Below, piece after piece: positions 53,077 to 61,556 of a stretch of DNA of 64,000 nucleotides. The stretch is taken from contig NZ_JOFL01000019.1 in assembly GCF_000719265.1 (NCBI RefSeq), positions 220,723-284,722 on the forward strand, read 5' to 3'. Within the stretch, counting starts at the first letter, position 1. Each line of letters starts with the position of its first letter. A program made the translations under genes and the position numbers. The notes below the pieces were generated by a model that ran no database searches, was not told the origin of the DNA, and was given only the letters and a program-made list of their open reading frames with translations. This DNA is from Streptomyces roseoverticillatus. Lineage in GTDB: Bacteria; Actinomycetota; Actinomycetes; Streptomycetales; Streptomycetaceae.

Positions 53077-53867
53077 GCCGGCATCACGGCGGGGACGTCC
53101 CCGTCCGGTCCCTTTCCGGCCGCCCGGCCGCCCGCGGGCGTGCGCACGGCCGCGCCGGAGCGGGGCTGCGCCGCGGCGGCGGGCTCCTGCGCGGAGGTGG
53201 TCTCCTCGCCGGCCTTGCGCTGCTCGTGGAAGGCGAGGATCTGCAGCTCGATCGACAGGTCGACCTTGCGGACGTCCACGCCCTCGGGCACGGAGAGCAC
53301 GGTCGGCGCGAAGTTGAGGATCGAGGTGACACCGGCGGCCACGAGGCGGTCGCAGACCTGCTGGGCCGCGCCGGCCGGGGTGGCGATGACGCCGATGGAG
53401 ACGCCGTTGTCGGTGATGATCGATTCGAGCTCGTCGGTGTGGCGCACGGGCAGCCCGGCGACCGGCTTGCCGGCCATCGCGGGGTCCGCGTCGATCAGGG
53501 CCGCGACGCGGAAGCCGCGGGAGGCGAAGCCGCCGTAGTTGGCGAGGGCCGCGCCGAGGTTGCCGATGCCGACGATGACGACCGGCCAGTCCTGGGTCAG
53601 GCCGAGCTCGCGGGAGATCTGGTAGACGAGGTACTCGACGTCGTAGCCGACCCCGCGGGTGCCGTACGAGCCGAGGTAGCTGAAGTCCTTGCGGAGCTTG
53701 GCGGAATTGACGCCCGCCGCGGTCGCGAGCTCCTCGGAGGAGACCGTGGGCACCGAGCGCTCGGAGAGCGCGGTCAGCGCGCGCAGGTACAGCGGAAGCC
53801 GGGCGACGGTGGCCTCGGGAATCCCTCGGCTTCGGGTCGCCGGTCGGTGAGTTCGGCCAGTTGCCAC
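53073..53867 (-). CDS. rex: Redox-sensing repressor Rex
   Basis: A 264-residue Rex repressor that senses NADH/NAD+ and represses respiratory genes when NADH is low. The winged helix region is RLPLYLRALTALSER...VNSAKLRKDFSYLG. The Rossmann motif is VVIVGIGNLGAALANYGG, with DADP and the NFAPTVLSVPEGV block downstream. The C-terminal tail is low-complexity Ala/Gln/Arg. The GTG at 53865-53867 has AGGAG about five bases upstream; the open frame upstream is not coding. It heads the operon rex-hemA-hemC-hemD-hemB, each junction overlapping by four bases. A Rex operator lies 76 bases upstream. Confidence 0.96.
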   Translation of the reverse strand: MATGRTHRPATRSRGIPEATVARLPLYLRALTALSERSVPTVSSEELATAAGVNSAKLRKDFSYLGSYGTRGVGYDVEYLVYQISRELGLTQDWPVVIVGIGNLGAALANYGGFASRGFRVAALIDADPAMAGKPVAGLPVRHTDELESIITDNGVSIGVIATPAGAAQQVCDRLVAAGVTSILNFAPTVLSVPEGVDVRKVDLSIELQILAFHEQRKAGEETTSAQEPAAAAQPRSGAAVRTPAGGRAAGKGPDGDVPAVMPA

Positions 53868-54322
53868 GGTGCTCCTGCGGGTAGAGCGGGGCTGCGGGCG
53901 GCGCCTCGTCCCAGGACCGCCCCGTCGAACGCAGGCTATGCCTTTGTGAACGCGTGCACAAAGATGGTGTCCGTTTTGCCCGGTCAAAGTGACCGGTGTC
54001 ACGCGGCCTTTCGGCCCTGAGCGGGAACCATTCGGCCCCTTCCGGGGACGGCCGGCCGGACTGCCACAGCAGCCACTCCCGTCACGCGCGACCCAGGGGA
54101 GCGTCGACGCGGACACGGCGCTCACTCCTGACTCACTACTACTTCCCGGGGGTAACCCCCGGCCCGGGGCCCCCGGGCCAGAAAAAACCCCGGACGCCAA
54201 CAAATCGCCACATGATGGTAGTCGACTCAGGCACCCATCCCGCACGTTTGAGCGAGCCGGGAGCACGTCATTGCATACAGGCGCGCACAGAAGCACACAG
54301 AGGCACACGGGGTGCGGGCACA
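53868..54322. other. Divergent promoter region between rex and glutaredoxin
   Basis: 455 bases without a gene. It holds the Rex operator, a CCGGTCA-AAG-TGACCGG palindrome at 53980-53996, and dense CCCGGG-type inverted repeats at 54150-54190. Short CACACAG repeats lie before the glutaredoxin start. Confidence 0.6.
53944..53961. promoter_or_regulatory. Rex operator (ROP) upstream of rex
   Basis: TTGTGAACGCGTGCACAA matches the Rex operator form TTGTGAANNNNTTCACAA with one mismatch in the right arm. It lies upstream of rex, as in the autoregulated rex-hemACD operon known from S. coelicolor. Confidence 0.85.
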
Positions 54323-54610
54323 ATGGCGGACATGACCCCCCTGCTGCGCCGCCGCCCCCGCAAGAACCCCGCCGACAGCACGGTCACTCTGATCGGCAAG
54401 CCCGGCTGCCACCTGTGCGACGCCGCCGAGACCGTCATCGCCGACGTCTGCGGCGAACTGGGTGCCCGCTGGGAGAAGAAGGACATCACCCAGGACGAGG
54501 AGCTCCACCGCAAGTACTGGGAGCAGATCCCCGTGATCCTCGTCGACGGCGCCCAGCACGACTTCTGGCGCGTGGACCCCGACCGGCTGCGCAAGGCCCT
54601 GACGGGCTGA
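54323..54610 (+). CDS. Glutaredoxin-like protein
   Basis: A 95-residue thioredoxin-fold protein with the redox pair C29 and C32 (GKPGCHLC). QIPVILVDG carries the cis-Pro and a C-terminal helix RVDPDRLRKAL follows. It resembles small DUF836/glutaredoxin-like proteins. The start is tentative: ATG at 54323 and a second ATG three codons later both lack a clear ribosome binding site. It diverges from rex, which fits a redox-related location, although its electron donor is unknown. Confidence 0.82.
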   Translation: MADMTPLLRRRPRKNPADSTVTLIGKPGCHLCDAAETVIADVCGELGARWEKKDITQDEELHRKYWEQIPVILVDGAQHDFWRVDPDRLRKALTG

Positions 54611-54753
54611 CCGGCACCCGCCCCTCGGAGCGACCCCTCCCCCGGCCCCGCCGCACGCCGCCCCGCCGGGCGTAACCGGAGCGTCAGGGGAAGTTCACGC
54701 CCCGGAATCATCCCGACTCCGGTTACCCCGAACATACTGGCTATGCTCGGGCC

Positions 54754-55701
54754 ATGGCCGCACTGGGATGGATCACTCCGCGCAGGCGCTCTGCCACGGC
54801 ACGCAGCGTGCTGGCAGGCGAGGCCGCGGCGGAGGCAGCCCGCAAAACCGCTCAGGAGAGCGCCGCCGAGAGCGCCCTGGAAGGCGCGCAGGAGCCGGCT
54901 GAGCCGATTCAGCCGGACTTCCCGGTCGTCGGCGATGTGCAGGCCGCCGCCTTCTTCGACCTCGACAACACCGTCATGCAGGGCGCCTCCCTCTTCCACT
55001 TCGGGCGCGGCCTGTACAAGCGGCGCTTCTTCCAGAAGCGCGAGCTCGCCCGCTTCGCCTGGCAGCAGGTGTGGTTCCGGCTGGCCGGCGAGGACGCCGA
55101 GCACATGCAGGACGCCCGCGACAGCGCCCTGTCCATCGTCAAGGGCCACCGCGTCTCCGAGCTGATGACCATCGGCGAGGAGATCTACGACGAGTACATG
55201 GCCGAGCGGATCTGGCCCGGCACCCGCGCCCTCGCCCAGGCCCACCTCGACGCGGGCCAGAAGGTCTGGCTCGTCACCGCCGCGCCCGTCGAGGCCGCGA
55301 CGATCATCGCCCGGCGCCTCGGCCTGACCGGCGCGCTCGGCACCGTCGCCGAGTCGATCGGCGGCGTCTACACCGGCAAGCTCGTCGGCGAGCCCCTGCA
55401 CGGCCCGGCGAAGGCCGAGGCCGTCCGCGCCCTGGCCGCGGCCGAGGGCCTGGAGCTGGACCGCTGCGCCGCGTACAGCGACTCCGCCAACGACATCCCG
55501 ATGCTGTCCCTCGTGGGACACCCCTACGCCGTCAACCCCGACGGCCGGCTGCGCAAGCACGCCCGCGAGCACGGCTGGCGCCTGCGCGACTACCGTACGG
55601 GCCGCAAGGCGGCCAAGGTCGGCATCCCGGCGGCGGCCGGCGTGGGCGCCCTGGCGGGCGGCGCGGCCGCGGCGATCGCCCTGCACCGGCGCAGGCGCTG
55701 A
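54754..55701 (+). CDS. HAD-IB family hydrolase
   Basis: A 315-residue protein. The first 60 residues are Ala/Glu rich; then the HAD motif I FFDLDNTVM (D69, D71), motif II VTAAP and the motif III region with DRCAAYSDSANDIPML. The C-terminus GIPAAAGVGALAGGAAAAIALHRRRR is a likely membrane-anchoring helix with a basic end. It is of the SerB-like IB subfamily that acts on phosphoesters; the substrate is unknown. The upstream region has a TATGCT-like -10 near the ATG. It precedes bldN by about 490 bases. Confidence 0.87.
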   Translation: MAALGWITPRRRSATARSVLAGEAAAEAARKTAQESAAESALEGAQEPAEPIQPDFPVVGDVQAAAFFDLDNTVMQGASLFHFGRGLYKRRFFQKRELARFAWQQVWFRLAGEDAEHMQDARDSALSIVKGHRVSELMTIGEEIYDEYMAERIWPGTRALAQAHLDAGQKVWLVTAAPVEAATIIARRLGLTGALGTVAESIGGVYTGKLVGEPLHGPAKAEAVRALAAAEGLELDRCAAYSDSANDIPMLSLVGHPYAVNPDGRLRKHAREHGWRLRDYRTGRKAAKVGIPAAAGVGALAGGAAAAIALHRRRR

Positions 55702-56187
55702 GGCGCTCCCGCACCCCTCCCGCACCCGCTCCTCCGCCCCGGCTGCCGCGTCCCAGCGACACCGGGGCGGCGCTTTAGCGACTCCGGGGCGGCTCTGTCA
55801 CGGCGGCACGCCGTCCACTTCGCGCCACCACTCGCGCGGTCACCACAAGGGTTCGGCAACAGCGCGTAGCCGACCGTCACTCTCAGGCAATCCTGTCTTC
55901 ATACCCTCACATCCTTCTCCCCAGTCCTTCCGCGCCCGGATTGCCACAACACGCCGCCCATTCGGCCACACCATGACCAAATCTGTTCAACCTCCTTTCA
56001 TAGTTCGATATTTGATCGATCTCGAACCGGTAAGAGATCGAACGGAAACGATGATTTGAGCAACTCGGTGTAGTGCTGCCTGTACGAAGCGTTATTCTCC
56101 TCAGACGCAAACCGGTACCCCCTTGTCCCTACGACGAGTGAACGGTTCCGTACTGCACGTGATGGAAGCTCTGCCTCTGGGAGTCCC
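55702..56187. promoter_or_regulatory. bldN upstream region
   Basis: 486 bases without a gene and, from about 55880 on, notably AT-rich for this genome. It holds a tandem pair AGCGAC(A/T)CCGGGGCGGC around 55756-55796, and a CGATCTC...GAGATCG inverted repeat at 56017-56040 (10-base spacer). A long 5' leader for bldN is likely. No confident BldD box could be matched. Confidence 0.55.
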
Positions 56188-57024
56188 GTGTACCCACACG
56201 TCGGGGTTGACGCCTCGGGCCTGGCTACGCTTCGCGCTACGGTCCTCGACCGCCTGCGCGGCTTCGTCCCCACCGCGTATGCCGTCCCCGCCCTCGCCAC
56301 GCTCGCCCCTGCCGCAGGAGGCGGCCGCGCCGGTCACGCCGGCCCCTGCTACGCCCTCGCCGAAAGCAGCGCGGCGGTGGGCAGACGGGCCGCCCGCCGC
56401 GGCGGTGCGGCCACCGCGCCGTCCGCCGCGTCCTCCGGCTCCGCCACGTCAACGCGCCGCCCCAGTGCGGACAGCGACAGCGCCCGCATGCTCGACCTGG
56501 TCGAGCGCGCCCAGGCCGGGGAGGCCGAGGCCTTCGGCCGCCTCTACGACCAGTACGCCGATACGGTCTACCGCTATATCTACTACCGGGTCGGCGGCCG
56601 GGCCACCGCGGAGGACCTCACCAGCGAGACGTTCCTGCGCGCCCTGCGCCGCATCGGCACCTTCACCTGGCAGGGGCGCGACTTCGGCGCCTGGCTCGTG
56701 ACGATCGCCCGCAATCTGGTCGCCGACCACTTCAAGTCGTCAAGGTTCCGGCTCGAGGTGACCACCGGCGAGATGCTCGACGCCAATGAGGTCGAGCGCA
56801 GCCCGGAGGACTCCGTCCTCGAGTCCCTGTCCAACGCCGCGCTGCTGGAGGCGGTGCGCAAGCTCAATCCCCAGCAGCAGGAGTGCGTCACCCTGCGCTT
56901 CCTGCAGGGGCTCTCCGTCGCCGAGACCGCCCGCGTCATGGGCAAGAACGAGGGCGCCATCAAGACCCTCCAGTACCGGGCGGTCCGCACCCTGGCCCGC
57001 CTCCTGCCCGACGACGCGCGTTAA
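56188..57024 (+). CDS. bldN: ECF sigma factor BldN with N-terminal pro-domain
   Basis: A 278-residue ECF sigma factor. Residues 1 to about 98 form a low-complexity Ala/Ser/Gly pro-domain, then MLDLVERAQAGEAEAFGRLY starts sigma region 2 (near 101), and region 4 contains LRFLQGLSVAETARVMGKNEGAIKTLQ. The length and the pro-domain fit BldN, made as an inactive proprotein in S. coelicolor and needed for aerial hyphae formation. Region 2 keeps YADTVYRYIYYRVGG. The GTG at 56188 has GGGAG upstream. The next gene encodes its anti-sigma factor RsbN. Confidence 0.95.
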   Translation: MYPHVGVDASGLATLRATVLDRLRGFVPTAYAVPALATLAPAAGGGRAGHAGPCYALAESSAAVGRRAARRGGAATAPSAASSGSATSTRRPSADSDSARMLDLVERAQAGEAEAFGRLYDQYADTVYRYIYYRVGGRATAEDLTSETFLRALRRIGTFTWQGRDFGAWLVTIARNLVADHFKSSRFRLEVTTGEMLDANEVERSPEDSVLESLSNAALLEAVRKLNPQQQECVTLRFLQGLSVAETARVMGKNEGAIKTLQYRAVRTLARLLPDDAR

Positions 57025-57229
57025 CCATTTGCAAGCGTTCACTCACCAGCGGTCACATCGTCCGGGACGCGTAACCCGCCCGATGCGCCCGTCGTTGTGC
57101 GGGATGCAGACTCCCTGCGGTCACGCCATGCCCGCAGCCACTCACTCGATCGAGTGGATGCTCATCACGGCGTGCAACCCTCCAGGTGTTCAGAGGAGTC
57201 GACCGTCATGACGAGAGGAGGTGCCGCCT

Positions 57230-58438
57230 GTGATCGCGAACGTATCGGCGCACCGGCGGGCGAACGCCTTCGCCCAGTCCCTGGAGCATCAGGAAGTCCA
57301 GGGCACGGCGGCCACAGAGCCCGATCCGCCGGCCGAAGGCGGCGAGCAGGGCAGGCTGCTGGCCCTGACGGGCCGGCTCGGAGAACTACCCCGGCCCGGT
57401 CTCGACCCCGAGACCAGGGTCGTGCAGCGGGCGCAGCTCATCGCTGCCATGGAGACCCAGTTCGCCGGGGGTGACTCCGCGGCGATCCCCGAGCAGAAGA
57501 CCCGCCGCTCGGGCCGCGGCGCCCACCGTGCCCTGGGTCGGCTCCGGCCGCGCTCCCGCTGGTCCAAGGGGCTCGCGGCGGGCGGCCTGACCGTGGGCGT
57601 GGCGGCGGGCGCGTTCGGCGGCGTGGCAGCGGCCAGCTCCAATGCCCTGCCCGGCGATTCGCTCTACCCGCTCAAGCGCGGCATGGAGGATCTCCGTCTC
57701 GGCATGGCCGACGACGACTCCGACCGCGGCAGCCTGCTGCTCGACCGGGCCTCGACCCGCCTGCAGGAGGCCCGCCGCCTGATGGAGCGCGGCAAGCTGG
57801 GCGGCCACCTGGACCACGAGGTCCTCGGCGAGATCCGCAGGACCCTCTCCGGCATGCGCCAGGACGCCTCCGAGGGCCACCGCCTGCTCCACACCGCCTA
57901 CAAGCACGACCGCTCGATCGGGCCCATCCAGCGGCTCTCCAGCTTCGCGTCCTCGCACCGCGAGAGCTGGGACCAGCTCCGCGGGAAGCTCCCGGTCCAA
58001 CTGGCCGATGTGGGCGCCGAAGTGAGCTCGGTCCTCTCGGCCATAGACGATGAGGTCGGCTCGCTGCGGTCCCTGCTGCCCCCCGCGCACCACGGCAAGC
58101 ACGGCTCCCCCGCCCAGTCCGAGACGGACCGGGCCGGCACGTCCGGGCACACCGCGCGCCACTCCCCGCAGCCGTCCGCCTCGGCCAGCGGCGGCGGCAA
58201 GCACGCGGGCGGCAGCAAGCAGCAGCCGGCGTCCCCGGGCGCCCATGAGGAGCACGAGGGCCTCCTCGGCGGCACGGGGCTGCTCAAGCCCCCGTCGCCC
58301 CCCGGCAGCGCCACCCCGGGAGGCACGCCCCGCAGCAAGGACAGCAAGCCGGCCAAGCAGCCGAGCATCGACATCCCGCCGGTGCTGCCGCAGATCATCC
58401 CCGGGCTGGGGATCCAAGGCGGCGAGGACCCGAAGTAG
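57230..58438 (+). CDS. rsbN: Anti-sigma factor RsbN
   Basis: A 402-residue membrane protein, the cognate anti-sigma factor of BldN. The first 110 residues (IANVSAHRRANAFAQ...) are cytosolic and would bind BldN, a helix at about 113-136 (KGLAAGGLTVGVAAGAFGGV) crosses the membrane, and an outer DUF5667 domain (LPGDSLYPLKRGMEDLRL) follows with a Ser/Pro/Gly-rich tail. GTG at 57230 is preceded by GAGGAGG eight bases away. It follows bldN by about 205 bases. Confidence 0.94.
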   Translation: MIANVSAHRRANAFAQSLEHQEVQGTAATEPDPPAEGGEQGRLLALTGRLGELPRPGLDPETRVVQRAQLIAAMETQFAGGDSAAIPEQKTRRSGRGAHRALGRLRPRSRWSKGLAAGGLTVGVAAGAFGGVAAASSNALPGDSLYPLKRGMEDLRLGMADDDSDRGSLLLDRASTRLQEARRLMERGKLGGHLDHEVLGEIRRTLSGMRQDASEGHRLLHTAYKHDRSIGPIQRLSSFASSHRESWDQLRGKLPVQLADVGAEVSSVLSAIDDEVGSLRSLLPPAHHGKHGSPAQSETDRAGTSGHTARHSPQPSASASGGGKHAGGSKQQPASPGAHEEHEGLLGGTGLLKPPSPPGSATPGGTPRSKDSKPAKQPSIDIPPVLPQIIPGLGIQGGEDPK

Positions 58439-58450
58439 GACCGAGGCGGT

Positions 58451-58519
58451 CGGTGTTTCTTCTGAGACTTCCGGTGATTCCGGGATCATCCGGTGATTCC
58501 GGGATCAGAAGAAACACCG
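58451..58519. repeat. Inverted repeat and duplicated gene tail behind rsbN
   Basis: Arms CGGTGTTTCTTCTGA (58451-58465) and 58505-58519 are exact complements, 15 bp, and enclose two copies of CCGGTGATTCCGGGATCA. It can fold as a terminator for rsbN. The right arm is also the start of a copy of the acyltransferase gene end; see findings. Confidence 0.7.
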
Positions 58520-58636
58520 GCCGCCGCTGCACGAGCTGCTTGGCCCTATGCCTGCGCCGGACTCCATCCGTCGGCCGGGGGCCGGTCAGAAGAAGGCGGC
58601 CGGGGGCCGGTCAGAGGAAAGTCGGCCGTGGGCCGG

Positions 58637-59701
58637 TCAGAAGAACACGGATCGCCTCTGCACGAGCTGCTTGTAGAGCGTGTGCTGAATCGTTTCTCGT
58701 ACCTGGTCGGTCAGGTTGAACATCAGCATCGGGTCGTCCGCCGCCTCCGCCGGATACCCGTCCGTCGGGATCGGCTCTCCGAACTGGATCGTCCACTTCG
58801 TCGGCAGCGGCACCAGCCCCAGCGGCCCCAGCCAGGGCCACGACGGCGTCAGCGGAAAGTACGGGATCCCCAGCAGCCGGGCCATCGTCCGAGAGTTGCC
58901 GAGCATCGGATAGATCTCCTCGGCCCCCACGATCGAGCACGGCACGATCGGCGCCCCGGCACGCAGTGCCGTCGACACAAAGCCGCCCCGGCCGAACCGC
59001 TGCAGCTTGTACCGCTCCGAGAACGGCTTCCCGATCCCCTTGAACCCCTCCGGCATCACGCCGACCACCTCGCCCCGCTCCAGCAGCTGCTGGGCGTCCT
59101 CCGCGCAGGCGAGCGTGTGCCCGAGCTTCCGGGAGATCTCGTTGACGCCCGGCAGCATGAAGACCAGGTCCGCGGCGAGCATCCGGATGTGCCGGGCCGC
59201 CGGGTGGTGGTCGTGGACCGCGACCTGCAGCATCAGCCCGTCCACCGGCAGCGTGCCGGAGTGGTTGGCGACGACCAGGGCCGCGCCCTTGTCCGGGATG
59301 TTCTCGATGCCCTTCACCTCGACCCGGAAGTACTTCTCGTAGAAGGGCCGCAGCGCGGACATCAGGACCTGGTCCGTGAGCTCCTCGTCGTAACCGAACT
59401 CGTCGACCTCGTACTCGCCGGTGATCCGCCGCCGCAGGAAGCTCAGCCCGTGCGCCAGCTTCCGGTCCCAGCCGCCGGACCGCGCCGCCTCCGCCGCCTG
59501 CCCGTCCGTGCCCGCCACCGCGGCCGCGTGCTCCTCGGACGCGCCCTGGGCGTCCTCGGCCCGGTCCAGGTACCGCTGCGGCGGCACGGGCGCGAGGGAG
59601 GACGACATCCGGCTCGTACGGGCCCGCCCCGGCCGCTTGCCCTTGCCGCGCTTGGACCGCGGCTCCTCGCCGCCGAACGGGATGACCTTCGCGTCCGCCA
59701 T
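58637..59701 (-). CDS. Lysophospholipid acyltransferase family protein
   Basis: A 354-residue PlsC-like acyltransferase. The first 115 residues are polar and basic; the catalytic domain begins with NHSGTLPVDG (H147, an H-X6-D variant of the HX4D motif), then MPEGFKGIGKPFSERYKLQ and APIVPCSIVGAEEIYPM. It lacks a membrane helix at the N-terminus. It may acylate lysophosphatidic acid or another polar head. The ATG at 59699-59701 is 14 bases after the stop of the epimerase gene, so the two form an operon. Confidence 0.88.
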   Translation of the reverse strand: MADAKVIPFGGEEPRSKRGKGKRPGRARTSRMSSSLAPVPPQRYLDRAEDAQGASEEHAAAVAGTDGQAAEAARSGGWDRKLAHGLSFLRRRITGEYEVDEFGYDEELTDQVLMSALRPFYEKYFRVEVKGIENIPDKGAALVVANHSGTLPVDGLMLQVAVHDHHPAARHIRMLAADLVFMLPGVNEISRKLGHTLACAEDAQQLLERGEVVGVMPEGFKGIGKPFSERYKLQRFGRGGFVSTALRAGAPIVPCSIVGAEEIYPMLGNSRTMARLLGIPYFPLTPSWPWLGPLGLVPLPTKWTIQFGEPIPTDGYPAEAADDPMLMFNLTDQVRETIQHTLYKQLVQRRSVFF

Positions 59702-59715
59702 GGTGGGTGCGCTCC

Positions 59716-60762
59716 TCACTTCTGGCCGCGGCCGGCAGGCAGTGCCGCGGCGATCCGGTCGACGGTACGGGCCAAGGTCTCGGGCGGCAGCAGCCCGGGG
59801 CCCCGGCTGCGCGCGTAGTCCTCGAAGGCGCCCGCCGTGGTGTAGCGCGGGTCGAAGCCGAGGGTCTCGCGCATCTGGGTGGTCCGGACGACCCGCCCAT
59901 GGGTGAGGAGCCGGATCTGCTCGGGCGAGAAGTCCGTCACGCCGACCGAACGCAGTGCGGAGCCGACCCAGGTGACGGTCGGCAGGAAGAAGGGGAGGGT
60001 GGGGCGCCCGAGGCGGCGCGCCGCCTGGGAGAGCAGCAGCACCCCGTCGCCCGCGACGTTGAACGTGCCGCTGTTGAGCGTGCCCCTGCGCGGCTCGCCG
60101 GAGGCGATCCGCAGCACCTCGATGACGTCGTCCTCGTGGACGAACTGCAGCCGCGGGTCGAAGCCGAGGACCGTGGGCAGCACGGGCAGCGCGAAGTACT
60201 CCGCGAGCGGCGAGTCGGCGCACGGCCCGAGGATGTTCGCGAAGCGCAGCACGCACACCGCCACGTCGGGCCGGCGGCGGGCGAAGCCGCGCACGTAGCC
60301 CTCGACCTCGACCACGTCCTTGGCGAAGCCACCGCTGGGCAGCGACTTGGGCGGCGTGGTCTCGGTGAAGATCGCCGGATCGCGTGGCGCGGACCCGTAG
60401 ACATTCGTGCTGGACTTGACCACCAGCCGCTTCACCGACGGCGTCTTCTGGCAGGCACCGAGCAGCTGCATCGTGCCGATGACGTTGGTCTCCTTGACCG
60501 TGGCCCGGCTGCCGCGCTTGCCCAGCGGGGTGCCGTTCACATCCATGTGGACCACCGTGTCCACACCGTGTTCGGCCAGAACCCGCGCGATCCTGGGATG
60601 GCGGATGTCCGCCCGTATGAAATCGGCCCCGCCGAGATGGTGCCCGGGTGGCACCGCGTCCACCCCGATCACCCGGTCCACATCGGGCTCGCGCTGGACA
60701 CGGCGGACGAACCGGCCTCCCAGCTGCCGTGCGACTCCGGTGACGAGCACGACCTTGCCCAA
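59716..60762 (-). CDS. NAD-dependent epimerase/dehydratase (SDR)
   Basis: An extended SDR of about 348 residues, nucleotide-sugar epimerase type. The NAD motif VVLVTGVARQLGG is at the start and the catalytic region has SSTNVYGSAPRDPA with the later GGFAKDVVE segment. The start is uncertain: TTG at 60760-60762 has AGAGGAAGG eight bases upstream and gives the family N-terminus, whereas the GTG at 60793-60795 gives 11 extra residues. It is coupled to the acyltransferase gene downstream. The substrate is unknown, possibly a glycolipid or sugar precursor. Confidence 0.83.
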   Translation of the reverse strand: MGKVVLVTGVARQLGGRFVRRVQREPDVDRVIGVDAVPPGHHLGGADFIRADIRHPRIARVLAEHGVDTVVHMDVNGTPLGKRGSRATVKETNVIGTMQLLGACQKTPSVKRLVVKSSTNVYGSAPRDPAIFTETTPPKSLPSGGFAKDVVEVEGYVRGFARRRPDVAVCVLRFANILGPCADSPLAEYFALPVLPTVLGFDPRLQFVHEDDVIEVLRIASGEPRRGTLNSGTFNVAGDGVLLLSQAARRLGRPTLPFFLPTVTWVGSALRSVGVTDFSPEQIRLLTHGRVVRTTQMRETLGFDPRYTTAGAFEDYARSRGPGLLPPETLARTVDRIAAALPAGRGQK

Positions 60763-60949
60763 GATCAGCGCCTTCCTCTGCCCACGATTGCCCACGATCA
60801 GCCCAGGACCCGACCCATGAGTGGTGCTGCCGCGGCCACCGTAGCGGGTCGTTGTTGCGCTGTGATGACCAGCCGATGCGCGGAGCTACATTTCAAGCCG
60901 TAGCCGAAGCTTTACTCACCGCAACGCGTCCACGCGCGCCCACAATGCA

Positions 60950-60987
60950 CCGCAGCCCTCCCACCATGATCGGTGGAAGGGCTGCGG
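60950..60987 (-). terminator. Terminator of the bS22 gene
   Basis: The outer stem CCGCAGCCCT (60950-60959) pairs with 60978-60987 and the inner stem CCACC pairs with GGTGG. It lies 22 bases past the bS22 stop, on its strand. Confidence 0.87.
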
Positions 60988-61009
60988 GACGAACACAGCG
61001 GCGTGCCGC

Positions 61010-61108
61010 TTACTTCTTGTTGCGACGCTGAACGCGCGTGCGCTTGAGCAGCTTGCGGTGCTTCTTCTTGGCCATCCGCTTACGCCGCTTCTTGATAACA
61101 GAGCCCAC
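61010..61108 (-). CDS. Small ribosomal subunit protein bS22
   Basis: A 32-residue, extremely basic protein, [20 protein letters not shown] and ending RRNKK, the actinobacterial bS22 ribosomal protein (AURKAIP1/COX24-type domain). It is shorter than the usual ORF cutoff. The GTG at 61106-61108 has GAGGG six bases upstream, and the gene ends at its own terminator. Confidence 0.93.
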   Translation of the reverse strand: MGSVIKKRRKRMAKKKHRKLLKRTRVQRRNKK

Positions 61109-61218
61109 GACTACCCTCGCTTACATCGATTCACTCGGTGCGGGGCGTCCGAGCCCACACGACCTACATCGGGCCAGCCTACCCGGCACCGGGCGATCAG
61201 CGTAATCCAGGGCCCCCG

Positions 61219-61428
61219 TCAGGCTGTTTCCACCCCCACGTAGGACTCTCGGAGGTACTCGTGCACCGCTTGCTCCGGGACCCGGAACGACCTGCCCACC
61301 CTGATCGCCGGCAGATGACCGCTGTGCACCAGCCGGTACACGGTCATCTTGGACACTCGCATCACCGCGGCGACTTCCGCCACGGTCAGGAACACGACCT
61401 CGTTGAGAGGCCTCTGGTCAGCAGCCAT
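61219..61428 (-). CDS. BldC-like helix-turn-helix DNA-binding protein
   Basis: A 69-residue MerR/excisionase-type DNA-binding protein with the BldC-like fold: FLTVAEVAAVMRVSKMTVYR is the helix-turn-helix, then HLPAIRVGRSFRVPEQAVHE as the wing. It is a single domain, as in BldC and Xis. The ATG at 61426-61428 is chosen over an earlier ATG 11 codons up. It is well conserved in Streptomyces near bS22 (from memory) and likely regulates transcription; its targets are not known here. Confidence 0.88.
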   Translation of the reverse strand: MAADQRPLNEVVFLTVAEVAAVMRVSKMTVYRLVHSGHLPAIRVGRSFRVPEQAVHEYLRESYVGVETA

Positions 61429-61556
61429 GACACACCTGAACCTTCCGCACATGACGCGCACCGGCTTCCCCTCCGGTGACTCCTCGTCGCTGCGCGCTCA
61501 CTCCCCAGGTTAGGGGCGGGTGATGCGAGTGGGGAAGAGGAGCAGCCATCGGCCGC

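Noticed and set aside
54323..54610. A longer start for the glutaredoxin within the CACACAG repeats
   Set aside because: The upstream part is low-complexity and has a different frame composition; the family starts near MADMTPLLRR.
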